From JBJXHC01 sp046160825 (GTDB lineage Bacteria > Bacteroidota > Ignavibacteria > UBA10030 > UBA6906), in the NCBI GenBank assembly GCA_046160825.1, contig JBJXHC010000039.1:1-64000 (forward strand): a stretch of 64,000 nt of DNA, written 5' to 3'. Positions within the stretch are counted from its first letter, which is position 1, and each line of letters begins with the position of its first letter. This document shows positions 22,624 to 31,841 of the stretch, one piece after another. The notes under the pieces were generated by a model that worked only from the letters and a program-made list of their open reading frames with translations, was not told where the DNA came from and searched no databases. A program made the translations under genes and the position numbers.

Positions 22624-22692
22624 ATGGTGGTCGTAGATTAAGCCAGTTCACAACACAGTTCTATCAGGCCATGTAACCACCAGGAGGATGTC

Positions 22693-23124
22693 ATGAAAAC
22701 ATTAACAATAGCAGGTCTGTTGGTCGCCACAATGACGACGACAACAATTGCCCAACACAACACGGTTGTATCGCCAATCAAGGCCCAGACCATTAATTTT
22801 GTCAAGGCGGAGCAGAGATATCTTGACTGCCTGCGCTCCTCCAATGACGGCGTGGTAATGTCGGGGTTGGCTCAGGTTGGAAAAATGACACTGACATTTC
22901 CAACACAATCGTTCGACCTCCTCAGACAAGAGGTCCAGGAGCTTGCAGAAAGCGGTCGAGCCGCAGCCATCCGATACAGGGCATATATCATCGGTGCGAT
23001 TATGGACAACCCGATGATGTTCGGTGAGATCCGCGATACAATTTCCAGCGACAACGATGACATTTTCCCGGCTGCGGCGGAGGTCCTTCAACACAGCTTG
23101 CTGGGATATTCAGGAAGCCGCTAA
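22693..23124 (+). CDS. small exported protein of unknown function
   Basis: A 143-residue protein with a signal peptide (LTIAGLLVATMTTTTIAQ). The mature part is mostly helical (VKAEQRYLDCLRSSNDGVVM, then SGLAQVGKMTLTFPTQSFDL), resembling a pair of HEAT-like helices. CAGGAGGATGTC supplies the ribosome-binding site. Its position behind the two-component genes and the direct repeats suggests it may be controlled by that system. The next gene starts 43 bases downstream, so the two may be co-transcribed. Confidence 0.7.
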   Translation: MKTLTIAGLLVATMTTTTIAQHNTVVSPIKAQTINFVKAEQRYLDCLRSSNDGVVMSGLAQVGKMTLTFPTQSFDLLRQEVQELAESGRAAAIRYRAYIIGAIMDNPMMFGEIRDTISSDNDDIFPAAAEVLQHSLLGYSGSR

Positions 23125-23167
23125 AATAAACGCTGTCCGTTGTGCACTGGGGAAGGATTGTTCTCAC

Positions 23168-24211
23168 ATGAAGCGATTCCAACATACTCTGCTCTTTGTC
23201 GTTCTTGTCTTCAACGCCGCTACACTGTCAGCGGATGATACCTGGAATGTCCTGACCGATCTTCGCGGCCAGTGGAAATTTCAACCGGGAGACAATAGCA
23301 CGTGGAGCGATCCGGCTCTCGACGAGAAAGACTGGGAAGATGTGTTTGTGCCGGCACCCTGGGAAGAGGAAGGATATCCGGGTTACGATGGCTACGCATG
23401 GTATCGGAAACATTTCAAGACGATCTCACGAATGAAGGACGGCAATGTGTACCTTCAGATCGGCTACGTGGACGATGTGTGCGAGGTGTATCTCAATGGT
23501 CATCTCGTTGGCTTTTCCGGCATATTCCCACCACATTTCACGACAGCATACAATACATTTCAGCGATATCCAGTACCGACTGCGTACTTCAATTTCAACG
23601 GGAACAATGTGGTTGCCATCAGAGTGTACGACCAGCAATTGGGCGGAGGTATTGTGAGTGGGAAGATCGGTTTCGTCGAGCCAAAAGAGAATCTGAAGCT
23701 GGATATAGATCTTGCCGGCGTTTGGAGGTTCCATTCCGGAGACGACCTTTCATGGAAAGAACGGAGTATTGACGAAACAGGATGGTCGAATATTCTGGTT
23801 CCTGCGATTTGGGACGCGTTCGGATTGCGGGAGTATGACGGTTTTGGTTGGTACCGTGTAAGATTCACTGTTCCTCCCACACAACGGAACAAGAACTTGA
23901 TGCTCCTCCTCGGAAAAATCGATGACATCGACGAGGTGTATCTTAACGGTGAACGCATCGGAAGAACCGGGAGGATGCGCTCGAACATGGCAGGACAGGA
24001 CCTCGGGAGTCACTATCAGGAGTTGCGCGCGTATCCCATCCCGACCAAACTTCTGCTCGGGGGAGAAAATGTATTGGCGGTGAGAGTGTATGATGGAATG
24101 TTGCACGGGGGAATCTACGAGGGCCCTGTGGGTATTGTTCCCGCCGATCGCTATCAGAAACTGATGCGTGAAAAAGAAGATGCCTGGAAGATTTTCGATT
24201 GGTTCAAGTAG
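23168..24211 (+). CDS. exported protein with two tandem jelly-roll (galactose-binding-like) domains
   Basis: From ATG 23168 the protein has 347 residues with a signal peptide (TLLFVVLVFNAATLSA). Two homologous units follow. Unit 1 has LRGQWKFQPGDNSTWSD, then WEDVFVPAPWEEEGYPGYDG and VDDVCEVYLNGHLVG. Unit 2 has LAGVWRFHSGDDLSW, ILVPAIWDAF, YDGFGWYRVRF and IDDIDEVYLNGERIG. The W-F-x-GD, VPxxWE, WYR and VYLNG signature is that of the N-terminal sugar-binding domain of family 2 glycoside hydrolases. No catalytic barrel is present. Likely a periplasmic carbohydrate- or glycan-binding protein. The frame is open upstream to 23024, but the ATG before the signal peptide is preferred. Confidence 0.78.
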   Translation: MKRFQHTLLFVVLVFNAATLSADDTWNVLTDLRGQWKFQPGDNSTWSDPALDEKDWEDVFVPAPWEEEGYPGYDGYAWYRKHFKTISRMKDGNVYLQIGYVDDVCEVYLNGHLVGFSGIFPPHFTTAYNTFQRYPVPTAYFNFNGNNVVAIRVYDQQLGGGIVSGKIGFVEPKENLKLDIDLAGVWRFHSGDDLSWKERSIDETGWSNILVPAIWDAFGLREYDGFGWYRVRFTVPPTQRNKNLMLLLGKIDDIDEVYLNGERIGRTGRMRSNMAGQDLGSHYQELRAYPIPTKLLLGGENVLAVRVYDGMLHGGIYEGPVGIVPADRYQKLMREKEDAWKIFDWFK

Positions 24212-24231
24212 CGCCGTCCAATACCAACCAG

Positions 24232-24939
24232 TTAACGTCCGTTTACTTTTCTCAACTCCTCCACCTTTCCCCGCGCTTGGGTCTGTTGATCCGTGGTGAT
24301 TCCCTCCATCGCCGAAAGTGATAGATATTCATTCAGCGCTTCGCCGCGAAGGTGTGCCATTTCGAGGGCTTCTGCGGCAAGCCAACGATGTTCGAACTGT
24401 TCCCCGAGTTTCGGATACCGTCGGAATATTTCCAACGTCTTGAGCGCGCACGTGGAATAAAAACCATTGTCGAACAACGCCCTCGTTCCATTGAGAAGAA
24501 ACATACCAACCTTTGGATCATTCTCCGTGAGAGTGTCGCGCCTCGTATCTGATCCGTGGGTCACCGTGGTATTTGGAATACGCATTTCGTTGTTCTTCCA
24601 TTGATATGACGACGACCGGACTTTCTCCATCGTCAATTTCAGCATGAGTTCTTCCTGCGAGAGCTCCCGTATATCCGACATATCCACCATCACTTCACCG
24701 GGAAGTTTGATGAACTTGCGTGTTCCCGATTTGTGCGTTGTCGCCAGTTCGGTCGAGGCTTTGATATCAGTCTTGATGGTAGCATCCGGATTCAAGACAT
24801 CTCCGGTCTTCAACATAATCCAGTCTTCCGCTACGCCTTGTCGTACGCTCACGTTCCCGCGCACTCTTTGCACGACAATATCGCCACCAAACGCCGGGAT
24901 ACTCACACAGAAAACAACCAATCCAATGATCAGTTTCAT
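24232..24939 (-). CDS. FecR-like domain periplasmic protein
   Basis: From ATG 24939 the protein has 235 residues with a signal peptide (LVVFCVSIPAFG). A FecR-type domain follows: VQRVRGNVSVRQGVAEDW, LKTGDVLNPDATIKTDIKAS, VDMSDIRELSQEELML. The C-terminal half is helical and TPR-like (YSTCALKTLEIFRRYPKLGE). FecR domains normally act in envelope sensing or bind surface glycans; there is no anti-sigma region here. The longer frame to 24966 overlaps the previous gene, and GAGGTGTGT before ATG 24939 supports the start chosen. It is the last gene of the 27862-24232 operon. Confidence 0.75.
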   Translation of the reverse strand: MKLIIGLVVFCVSIPAFGGDIVVQRVRGNVSVRQGVAEDWIMLKTGDVLNPDATIKTDIKASTELATTHKSGTRKFIKLPGEVMVDMSDIRELSQEELMLKLTMEKVRSSSYQWKNNEMRIPNTTVTHGSDTRRDTLTENDPKVGMFLLNGTRALFDNGFYSTCALKTLEIFRRYPKLGEQFEHRWLAAEALEMAHLRGEALNEYLSLSAMEGITTDQQTQARGKVEELRKVNGR

Positions 24940-24955
24940 ACACACCTCGCCTGCT

Positions 24956-26959
24956 TTAGTAAACATCGACTATTCGGACCCAACCCTTGATGAGCCCAAG
25001 TCCCACTTCCACATCATCAAAATATTCCTGTGCCCCTGCACTCCATGCCTCATCGAACCCGCGCGTAATCGCGGTCGTCTCAACCGGAATCCAAATTGTT
25101 GCGTTGCCGGATTGGTTCTTGCGTACCACGTAGCGTTTCGGATTTTCCGAAATGCTTGCTCCATACCGTGGATCGACTCCTGTATCGAACAATAAATAAA
25201 TATGCCCGTCTTGTGGTCGTTCCGGTGCAGCGACATCCACAAATGATGTGGAAATTCCTATGCTGTTGAGCAGGGAGGAAAAGCACACCGTCATATCGTC
25301 GCAATCACCGCTACGGCTTTTGATTGTCTCGGAGGGATACTGCACCAAGTCCGTGCTCTGCTTCGGATCGCCGACATAGAGTAACTTGCCGGCAAATGCC
25401 TGACACATCACCCTGGCTTTCTGGAACTGCTGGAGCGGCCCTGGTACTGCATCAAGCGAATCCTTGAACTCAAGCAGGATGTCTCTTGCATACCCGACGA
25501 TCTCGGGATCGTTCGGCGTAACAAAATAGCGCAACGACTGGACATCGCCATCCCAATCATTCTTTCCATAGATGAGTATCTTCGTCTGGACCTTATCATC
25601 GTATTGCTCCGCGGGCGTCGCATTCACATATACTGTTCCTTCGCGGATAACCATCGAAGAGACACTTCTCACATGTTCATTGAACAAAGCTGTAAAGGGG
25701 ATTTCTCTCTCTTCTCCCGGCGCAAGATACACAGGCTCGGTTTCCGTCGGGGCATCCATATAACGATCCACCATAAAGCTCGCTTTGGAGTAGACAGGCT
25801 TGTTGGAAATGTTTCGCACACGAACTTTCCCCACCGGTCGGTACGCGAATACTTCAGAGGCCGAAGGATATATCCCGCCAAGCATCTCCACCGATTCAAT
25901 TCTGACAAGACTCTCTTGAGTGGCGCCGAACACGGCCTTTACCGAGAGAGCAACCCTGTCTCGCGTAAAGGGGTTTAAATCGACCCGTGATATCTCGGAC
26001 GGATCGAACGCCGCGAGATCGGTTCGTCCGGAACGGTTCGATTGATCGGTAAAGTGAATGTACCCCATATCGATATCGAGAAACTCGAACGACCAGCCCA
26101 AGCCAGCGGCAACGGCCGAAACTGTTTGTGTTGAGTTCCGGTCGAAATACAATCCAGCCCGTAGAGCAACGTGCTTCACCGGCAAAACCTCAATACCGAC
26201 AGCGCCGGTCTTTAATGAAGAGATCTCTCCTGTGGCGCGTACGGTCTCGTGAAAGAGATACGATGCACCCAATTCCACTCCCGTGGCTCTTGAAAGGCTT
26301 AAGTGCTTGAAACTCTCCGGCAAGTCCTTCCCCACAGAGGTGAGGTTTCTGCCAACCAGCGACAGTGTTATGTTCTCGGTGGGTAGCCACATCAGACCGA
26401 GATCAATCTGCCAGGAACTCGCTTCCACTTCCTGGTCTGTTGAGGTGATGTAACTGATGGAATCGTCGTCAACAAGCTGGTATTCAGTGTCGGTCACCTT
26501 CTCTCCTATCAACCGGCCGCCAATGCCCATGGAGAAGCCATCCAGTGCACGAACACCATAACCGATCGAGAAGACTTCATCGTATGAAATTCGCTGATCA
26601 ATACTCACGGGGGTCGAGTCGAGAAGAAGAACGGAAGTCGGGACAAGGAACGCAATCGTTGAGCCGGGAGAATACTGAACTGCAAGCGCATGTCGATCAA
26701 GGAACCGTTTCCCGAAAGCAAGACCTTGAAAGACCATGTCCTTCGAGTTATTCGAACTAAAGGCATAAGCGGCAGACGTAAAATCCCAATCACGAATAGA
26801 AGTCAGGCCGGCGGGGTTATGGTCGAACCCGCGAACATCCTCTACCACTGCGCCATACCCTCCAAGCGCCACAGCCCGGGGACTGAAGAGTGACTGACCA
26901 TATGTCATTGTTCCAAGCATCATCCACAAACTCACGCAAAGTACTGGGTGTTTGATCAT
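24956..26959 (-). CDS. PorV-like outer-membrane barrel fused to a transglutaminase-like domain
   Basis: The 667-residue protein has a signal peptide (to about residue 21). A PorV/UPF0164-type beta-barrel follows (FSPRAVALGGYGAVVEDVRG, then DHNPAGLTSIRDW), spanning about 22-330. A beta-sandwich comes next (VRVRNISNKPVYSKASFMVD). At the end is a transglutaminase-like cysteine-protease fold with Cys in SRSGDCDDMTVCF, His in QDGHIYLLFD and an acidic partner in IWIPVETT. PorV-type proteins recognise or shuttle T9SS cargo, and transglutaminase-like domains cleave or cross-link amide bonds. Having both in one chain suggests processing of cell-surface proteins at the outer membrane (inference). It lies between a lipoprotein and a FecR-like gene. 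Confidence 0.75.
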   Translation of the reverse strand: MIKHPVLCVSLWMMLGTMTYGQSLFSPRAVALGGYGAVVEDVRGFDHNPAGLTSIRDWDFTSAAYAFSSNNSKDMVFQGLAFGKRFLDRHALAVQYSPGSTIAFLVPTSVLLLDSTPVSIDQRISYDEVFSIGYGVRALDGFSMGIGGRLIGEKVTDTEYQLVDDDSISYITSTDQEVEASSWQIDLGLMWLPTENITLSLVGRNLTSVGKDLPESFKHLSLSRATGVELGASYLFHETVRATGEISSLKTGAVGIEVLPVKHVALRAGLYFDRNSTQTVSAVAAGLGWSFEFLDIDMGYIHFTDQSNRSGRTDLAAFDPSEISRVDLNPFTRDRVALSVKAVFGATQESLVRIESVEMLGGIYPSASEVFAYRPVGKVRVRNISNKPVYSKASFMVDRYMDAPTETEPVYLAPGEEREIPFTALFNEHVRSVSSMVIREGTVYVNATPAEQYDDKVQTKILIYGKNDWDGDVQSLRYFVTPNDPEIVGYARDILLEFKDSLDAVPGPLQQFQKARVMCQAFAGKLLYVGDPKQSTDLVQYPSETIKSRSGDCDDMTVCFSSLLNSIGISTSFVDVAAPERPQDGHIYLLFDTGVDPRYGASISENPKRYVVRKNQSGNATIWIPVETTAITRGFDEAWSAGAQEYFDDVEVGLGLIKGWVRIVDVY

Positions 26960-26980
26960 GCTGTTCGGAAGTAGCGCACG

Positions 26981-27862
26981 CTATCGCAATTCCACGAAAC
27001 TATTGTAGACACATGCCGCCTGCACAAGCACGGGACTCTGGAAACGACCAACAACAACGCTCTCGTCTCTGTTCGCGAGTATGAACGTGAACGTGTAGTA
27101 CTGGAACCTCGTCGGAAGCAGTTTGAGGAATTTTGACCCGATGACCGCCCTCCCATTATTTGCACGGGGGCGAATATTCAAGAATGGCCGCGTGCGTCTG
27201 GCAATCGGATCGTATCCGCTGATGACGATGATGATATTCCCTCTCCCCCTCCAACGAAGCGTCAAGTCTTCATTTCTTGAAATGATAGCTCCGCCACGCG
27301 GATACTGTACCGTGAGGTCGGCTGGCGTTTGGATTGATGGAGAGAATGGGTTGACGGAATCCGGAGAAGCGATTGTCCATGTATATTGTTGTTCTGCGTT
27401 ATACGTTGTTGTGAGATCGGCAACGTATTCGAAACCGGCAACAACGGTCGGGTCTCCGACCTGTCGGCCAAGTTGAACCCGGTGTGGAATACGGAGCATT
27501 TCCCCGTTATTCAACATCACCTGACCGAGGTTGAAGCCATGATAGCCAAAGGTACGGCCGAGGATTTGTACCGGCCTGAGACGATCCTCGAGTATCACGC
27601 GCGAAAATGCTATTGTCTGCACTTGCGTTGGTGCATCGTACGTCACCTTCGTGATCGTGAGGCGTCCGGCGAAGCGGCGGTGGTCAGACGGGAGAATACC
27701 GCCAGAGTCAACCTGGGCGGTGGCGACGTTTGTATCAGCTTCCGAGACCGCACTGATTTCAATTTCTTCGGAACCCGGAGGTATAAGCTCCACTTCCGAG
27801 GGCTTTTCGCAAGCCGCCAGGATCAATGAAGCGAACAGCAATATGGAAATCTTGAGTTTCAT
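26981..27862 (-). CDS. lipoprotein of the barrel/transglutaminase operon
   Basis: The 293-residue protein has a lipoprotein signal (LLFASLILAAC, Cys at 18). An acidic linker is followed by two beta-rich halves, including LTITKVTYDAPTQVQTIAFS and GRGNIIIVISGYDPIARRTR. No catalytic motif or known domain is recognised. It starts the operon: the barrel-transglutaminase gene begins 21 bases downstream. It probably sits in the outer membrane with that barrel. Confidence 0.72.
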   Translation of the reverse strand: MKLKISILLFASLILAACEKPSEVELIPPGSEEIEISAVSEADTNVATAQVDSGGILPSDHRRFAGRLTITKVTYDAPTQVQTIAFSRVILEDRLRPVQILGRTFGYHGFNLGQVMLNNGEMLRIPHRVQLGRQVGDPTVVAGFEYVADLTTTYNAEQQYTWTIASPDSVNPFSPSIQTPADLTVQYPRGGAIISRNEDLTLRWRGRGNIIIVISGYDPIARRTRPFLNIRPRANNGRAVIGSKFLKLLPTRFQYYTFTFILANRDESVVVGRFQSPVLVQAACVYNSFVELR

Positions 27863-27906
27863 TTGTTGTTGTCAATTAGTCGATTTGCCTTGTGAAATTC
27901 AATATA

Positions 27907-27944
27907 CAAAAACGAGCCGGACCCACATCTGCTGATGCGGGTCC
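27907..27944 (-). terminator. terminator of the 27965 lipoprotein gene
   Basis: On the minus strand GGACCCGCATC, loop AGCA and GATGTGGGTCC form an 11-bp stem (two mismatch/wobble positions) followed by a T tract. Confidence 0.85.
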
Positions 27945-27964
27945 GACCGTCTCTCTCTTACTGC

Positions 27965-28969
27965 CTACCGGGTGACCATGTATGGCACGCCCCAGAAGGA
28001 TGACGCAACTGCTGCAGAGTCATCGAACAGTGTTCCATGCGTGGTGGCATCAATTGCTGCGCTGAATACGCCACGCTTAAAGTGCATATTGAATCCTCGT
28101 TCATAGATCCGAACGTAGTTCGTTCCATCAAACGTCTCGGAGACCAGAGCCAGTCTGATCCTGCGGCGATGCTGGCGATCGGGACTGAACCCGTAGCGCA
28201 AGACGACGTGATCAGTATCAGAATCGGCGCTTACAAGGGTTACCTGCAGCCGCACACGACGGCCACTCTCAATTTCGGGGACATCCTTTACCTGGATATC
28301 GAACACTCGCTTGAATCGCAGGAACGTGTTCAGTGGATCAGTAACAACGATACTATCAGGTGTTCCGTTGTTGTCAAAGAAGTTCATTTTCACTTGAGTC
28401 AGTGCGATATCCGAACTGGTACTCGTGCCACCTGCAATCAACGACACGGCAACCGGTCTCCAGTTCCTCCAGATCACACGATCACGACCGATGCGTTTGA
28501 AAATGATGCGTTTCTTGGAAACGGTGGTAAATGGTTTCTGGATCACGGTATCCGGTGTGGTGGATGTATCGCTATACGCCGCGGCAATCAACAGCACGCC
28601 CGTCCAGGTTTTCGTAATGGTGACATAGGCCAGTGAATCCGCCGTCACTGAATCAAGCTGCATACTGCGATTAAAATTACGGATGTGGCGCGCCCACCGC
28701 AGTGGCCTGATCGGCGTCATCAGTTTGCCGAGACTATCATCGTCCATGGACTGGGGCTGGTCGCCATCATTCATTGCGAGATCATCCGCCTTGAAGTATT
28801 CGTCGTTCTCGCCATACAACCGGAAAAACTGCTCGTCGGTTTGCGCCGACCCGTAAAGCTGATCGTTCGGATCATCGGTTGAAGCCACGGGATCGTCTTT
28901 GCCACAACCGGTCAGCATAAGGCCGACGAGCGCAAGCGCTGCCGGCAGACTAAAAAGTGGTTTCTTCAT
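27965..28969 (-). CDS. lipoprotein of unknown function
   Basis: A 334-residue protein with lipoprotein signal ALALVGLMLTGC (Cys at 22). An acidic linker contains repeated DD and is followed by a domain with basic stretches (RWARHIRNFNRSMQLD; RIIFKRIGRDRVIWRNWRPV) and beta-rich repeats. The family is not recognised. GGAGACATGCT precedes the ATG on the minus strand. Monocistronic: terminator at 27907, and a 250-base spacer without visible features (28970-29219) to the next gene. Confidence 0.72.
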   Translation of the reverse strand: MKKPLFSLPAALALVGLMLTGCGKDDPVASTDDPNDQLYGSAQTDEQFFRLYGENDEYFKADDLAMNDGDQPQSMDDDSLGKLMTPIRPLRWARHIRNFNRSMQLDSVTADSLAYVTITKTWTGVLLIAAAYSDTSTTPDTVIQKPFTTVSKKRIIFKRIGRDRVIWRNWRPVAVSLIAGGTSTSSDIALTQVKMNFFDNNGTPDSIVVTDPLNTFLRFKRVFDIQVKDVPEIESGRRVRLQVTLVSADSDTDHVVLRYGFSPDRQHRRRIRLALVSETFDGTNYVRIYERGFNMHFKRGVFSAAIDATTHGTLFDDSAAVASSFWGVPYMVTR

Positions 28970-29219
28970 AGCATGTCTCCTCTTGTTGTTTATTGATGTC
29001 GAATTTCACTTTACTCTCTGGCAATAGACAACTCAATCCGTGTGCCAGCCTTGATTCAGAAGTAGCACCGGACCATTGAGCCGTACAACACACTATTTCT
29101 CAATGAGTTACCTTCAACGACCATGCGAGAGGTGTCCAGATCGGGTATGCCGGAAGTGCGGGAATCTGCGGAAGAAGTGCGGGAATCAAGGATTTCAGGC
29201 GGAAATTGTTTCCTGATTG

Positions 29220-31841
29220 TCAGCTACCCAGTTTCCAAAGCCCTCGAAAGAACGCTTCGCCTACTTGTTCCAGGTTTTTGTGGTATCGTTGGGGGAGATT
29301 CTTTGCCTTGGGTTTGAGTCCGCCTTTGATCACTTCCCATGGTTGGGAAGGATCAATACCCTCAGCAATGTTTGCAAGATACTCATTGAGTCGTTTACTG
29401 ACGCGATCGTTCATTTCAGAATCGACCGTCAGGGAGATATAGCGAATCGTCTGATCCCTGTTGAAGCCATGTTCCGCAAAAGCCTTCAAGAATTCCCCCC
29501 TGAGATATTCCGCCACAGTCCCTCGGTTGAGTCCGCCCAGTTCTGCCGCAGTCTCGGTAATGGCGCTGCGTGAAAATTGTTTTTCCCGCATCGACTCAAG
29601 CACCTGGTCTTCCAAGGCAACGGTACCGGCAATTGCCGACGAAATCTCCTCGGTCAATTCGTTCATTGTAATCATTGAGGTGTTATCTGCTTTCGCAAGC
29701 AACACTGCGCGCTTGATTGCACTTTCCAGTTCTCGAATATTGCCTGGCCATAAATAATTTTGCAGAGCGTCCATGACATTCTTCGAGAGTTTCATGTTGG
29801 CAGATTCTCTCTGTAGGAAATACCGGATAAGAAGTGGAATATCCTCCTGTCGCTCACGAAGTGGCGGAAGCTCCACCGCCAGGACGTTCAGACGGTAAAA
29901 GAGGTCCTCACGAAATTTCTTCGCCTTGACCTGTTCCTTCATGTCCTTGTTTGTCGCTGCAACAACGCGTACGTTTATTTTGAGTGTGCGTGTCCCACCG
30001 ACGCGCTCCAGTTCTCCCTCCTGTAACACACGCAGCAGCTTGAGTTGGAAGCCTTCATTCACTTCACCAATCTCATCGAGGAATATCGTTCCACCGTTGG
30101 CAAGCTCGAACCGGCCCGCTTTGTCCTTCACTGCTCCGGTAAAGGCTCCCCGTTCGTGACCGAAGAGTTCACTCTCGAGCAAACTCTCGGAAAGAGCGCC
30201 GCAATTCACCGCCACGAACGCACCCGAGGCACGGTTGCTGCGCTTGTGAAGTGCCCGCGCAACCAATTCCTTGCCTGTGCCACTCTCACCAAGAATCATC
30301 ACCGGGGAGTCGCTCGTGGCGATCTTTCCCACAAAGTCCACAACGCTTTTCATTCTCCCGTTACTTGCATACACAAGCTGTTCGAACTCCGCCCTGTTGT
30401 CCAGCGCAATATCCGGACCGGCGACGAATTCTTCCATGTCGTCGGCCTTTGATGAAAGCGCACGTATCTCGGCTTTGTATGAACGAATTTCCTCCAGCAG
30501 CTCTTGTGTCCGGTCGTCCGATTTCCTCGTTTCGAAGTCAAGGAGTTCACGCTCAAGAACAGCAAGCTTTGCTTCGCGGTCGCGCAATTGCGCACCGATG
30601 GTTTCCTTTTCCGCCTGTAACGTCGTAACTTGCTCACGCACAAAGCGGTGACGGAAAAATAACGACGATACTGTGCTTATCAATCCGACAACGAGAAGAG
30701 GCGCGACGGGAAGGATGACTCCTGCAATCATAAACTGAATGAACGAGACAATGAACGCGACAAGGATCGCCCCAAACGCCACAACCTTGTTCATCGGCGA
30801 ACCGAGGAACAGGATGGCACATGAACAGATGAGGGCGAGAAAAACGCAAAGCACAACGATCAAAGCGCTTCCCGTTGTCGACGGAAATGCCGACCGTAGT
30901 GCGTTATCAAGAAACGTTGCATGATACACGAGCGAGGGAATGCGCGGATGTAGGGCTGTGCTTACATGAACGCTTCTTCCTTCCGCAACAACACCGACAA
31001 GAATGATCTTATCCTTGAAGTTTTTTACCGGAATGGTGGTCGGCAGGTCTGCGCGCAAAGCGTCATACGATCGCAAAACCTCAAGAAGCGGGTAGGAACG
31101 AAACCCTGAGAGGGACAATGGCAGGTCAAGCGTGACGTTATCGTCAACACAAGAAAATTCTATCTCATCACCAGGTCCGAAAATGCGGACAACCCCTTGC
31201 TCAAACCGGACATCATGCCGGGCGGCACCAAGGCTTATACGCAGCAACTCCATTCCAAATGAAGGGACGATACCGTTGCGGCCAACAATAAATATCGGGA
31301 TCGCCGAATTCTCCATGATATTCACATGACCGATCCCCGCGGCACTGCGGATCAATCCTTCCATCGGCAGGTGAAGTTCGTCACCACAAAGTGAAACGTC
31401 CCGCACATTCGGATACGTCAATGCCGGTATTGGCTCACGAGGCTCAGAGTCGCTTTGCGCAGGCAACGTCCCGAAGTATGACGTGAGAACGATGTTTCCC
31501 GACTGCGCCATAACAGCCGTCAGCAGGTCATCATACTCGGGATATTCCTGACTGGCATTCTCGAACTGTACTTCGATGCCGACGGCTCTCGCTCCTAATT
31601 CATTCAACGCCTTGACCATCAGAGCGTAGAAGTTTCTTCTGACGGGCCAGCCCAAGGTTGCGATGGCGTCATTGTCTACATAGATGATAACAATATTGGA
31701 ATCGACGGGTTGTGAGCCGCGGAGTTGATGCTTGAGAACAGTGAATTGGTTTTCAATATTGGACAGTGGTGTTTGGAGAAGAATCACCATCAGACCACAG
31801 ATGGCAGCGATTCCGATGGCGAAGAAAAGGCGGGGCTTCAT
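29220..31841 (-). CDS. membrane-bound CHASE2 domain sigma-54-dependent activator
   Basis: The 873-residue protein has an N-terminal helix, a periplasmic CHASE2 sensor domain (NIVIIYVDNDAIATLGWPVR, ELGARAVGIEVQF, FKDKIILVGV), then three more membrane helices (about 330-400) and a coiled coil. The NtrC-type AAA+ domain follows: Walker A GESGTGKE at about 518, GAFTGA loop at 565-570, Walker B GTIFLDEIGEV, R finger region, and WPGNIRELE. The C-terminal region has a helix-turn-helix-like segment (SAITETAAELGGLNRGTVAE) and a unique tail. It should remodel sigma-54 RNA polymerase in response to an external cue. Sensor and activator in one membrane protein bypass a separate kinase. The next gene ends just upstream. 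Confidence 0.88.
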   Translation of the reverse strand: MKPRLFFAIGIAAICGLMVILLQTPLSNIENQFTVLKHQLRGSQPVDSNIVIIYVDNDAIATLGWPVRRNFYALMVKALNELGARAVGIEVQFENASQEYPEYDDLLTAVMAQSGNIVLTSYFGTLPAQSDSEPREPIPALTYPNVRDVSLCGDELHLPMEGLIRSAAGIGHVNIMENSAIPIFIVGRNGIVPSFGMELLRISLGAARHDVRFEQGVVRIFGPGDEIEFSCVDDNVTLDLPLSLSGFRSYPLLEVLRSYDALRADLPTTIPVKNFKDKIILVGVVAEGRSVHVSTALHPRIPSLVYHATFLDNALRSAFPSTTGSALIVVLCVFLALICSCAILFLGSPMNKVVAFGAILVAFIVSFIQFMIAGVILPVAPLLVVGLISTVSSLFFRHRFVREQVTTLQAEKETIGAQLRDREAKLAVLERELLDFETRKSDDRTQELLEEIRSYKAEIRALSSKADDMEEFVAGPDIALDNRAEFEQLVYASNGRMKSVVDFVGKIATSDSPVMILGESGTGKELVARALHKRSNRASGAFVAVNCGALSESLLESELFGHERGAFTGAVKDKAGRFELANGGTIFLDEIGEVNEGFQLKLLRVLQEGELERVGGTRTLKINVRVVAATNKDMKEQVKAKKFREDLFYRLNVLAVELPPLRERQEDIPLLIRYFLQRESANMKLSKNVMDALQNYLWPGNIRELESAIKRAVLLAKADNTSMITMNELTEEISSAIAGTVALEDQVLESMREKQFSRSAITETAAELGGLNRGTVAEYLRGEFLKAFAEHGFNRDQTIRYISLTVDSEMNDRVSKRLNEYLANIAEGIDPSQPWEVIKGGLKPKAKNLPQRYHKNLEQVGEAFFRGLWKLGS

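Noticed and set aside
22672..22692. TGTAACC before the 22693 gene as an eighth ECF promoter
   Set aside because: It lies only about ten bases before the ribosome-binding site and has no NACTAA box at 16-17 bases.
23024..23167. Upstream extension of the jelly-roll protein
   Set aside because: It overlaps the preceding gene and would put a signal peptide inside the protein; ATG 23168 directly precedes the signal peptide.
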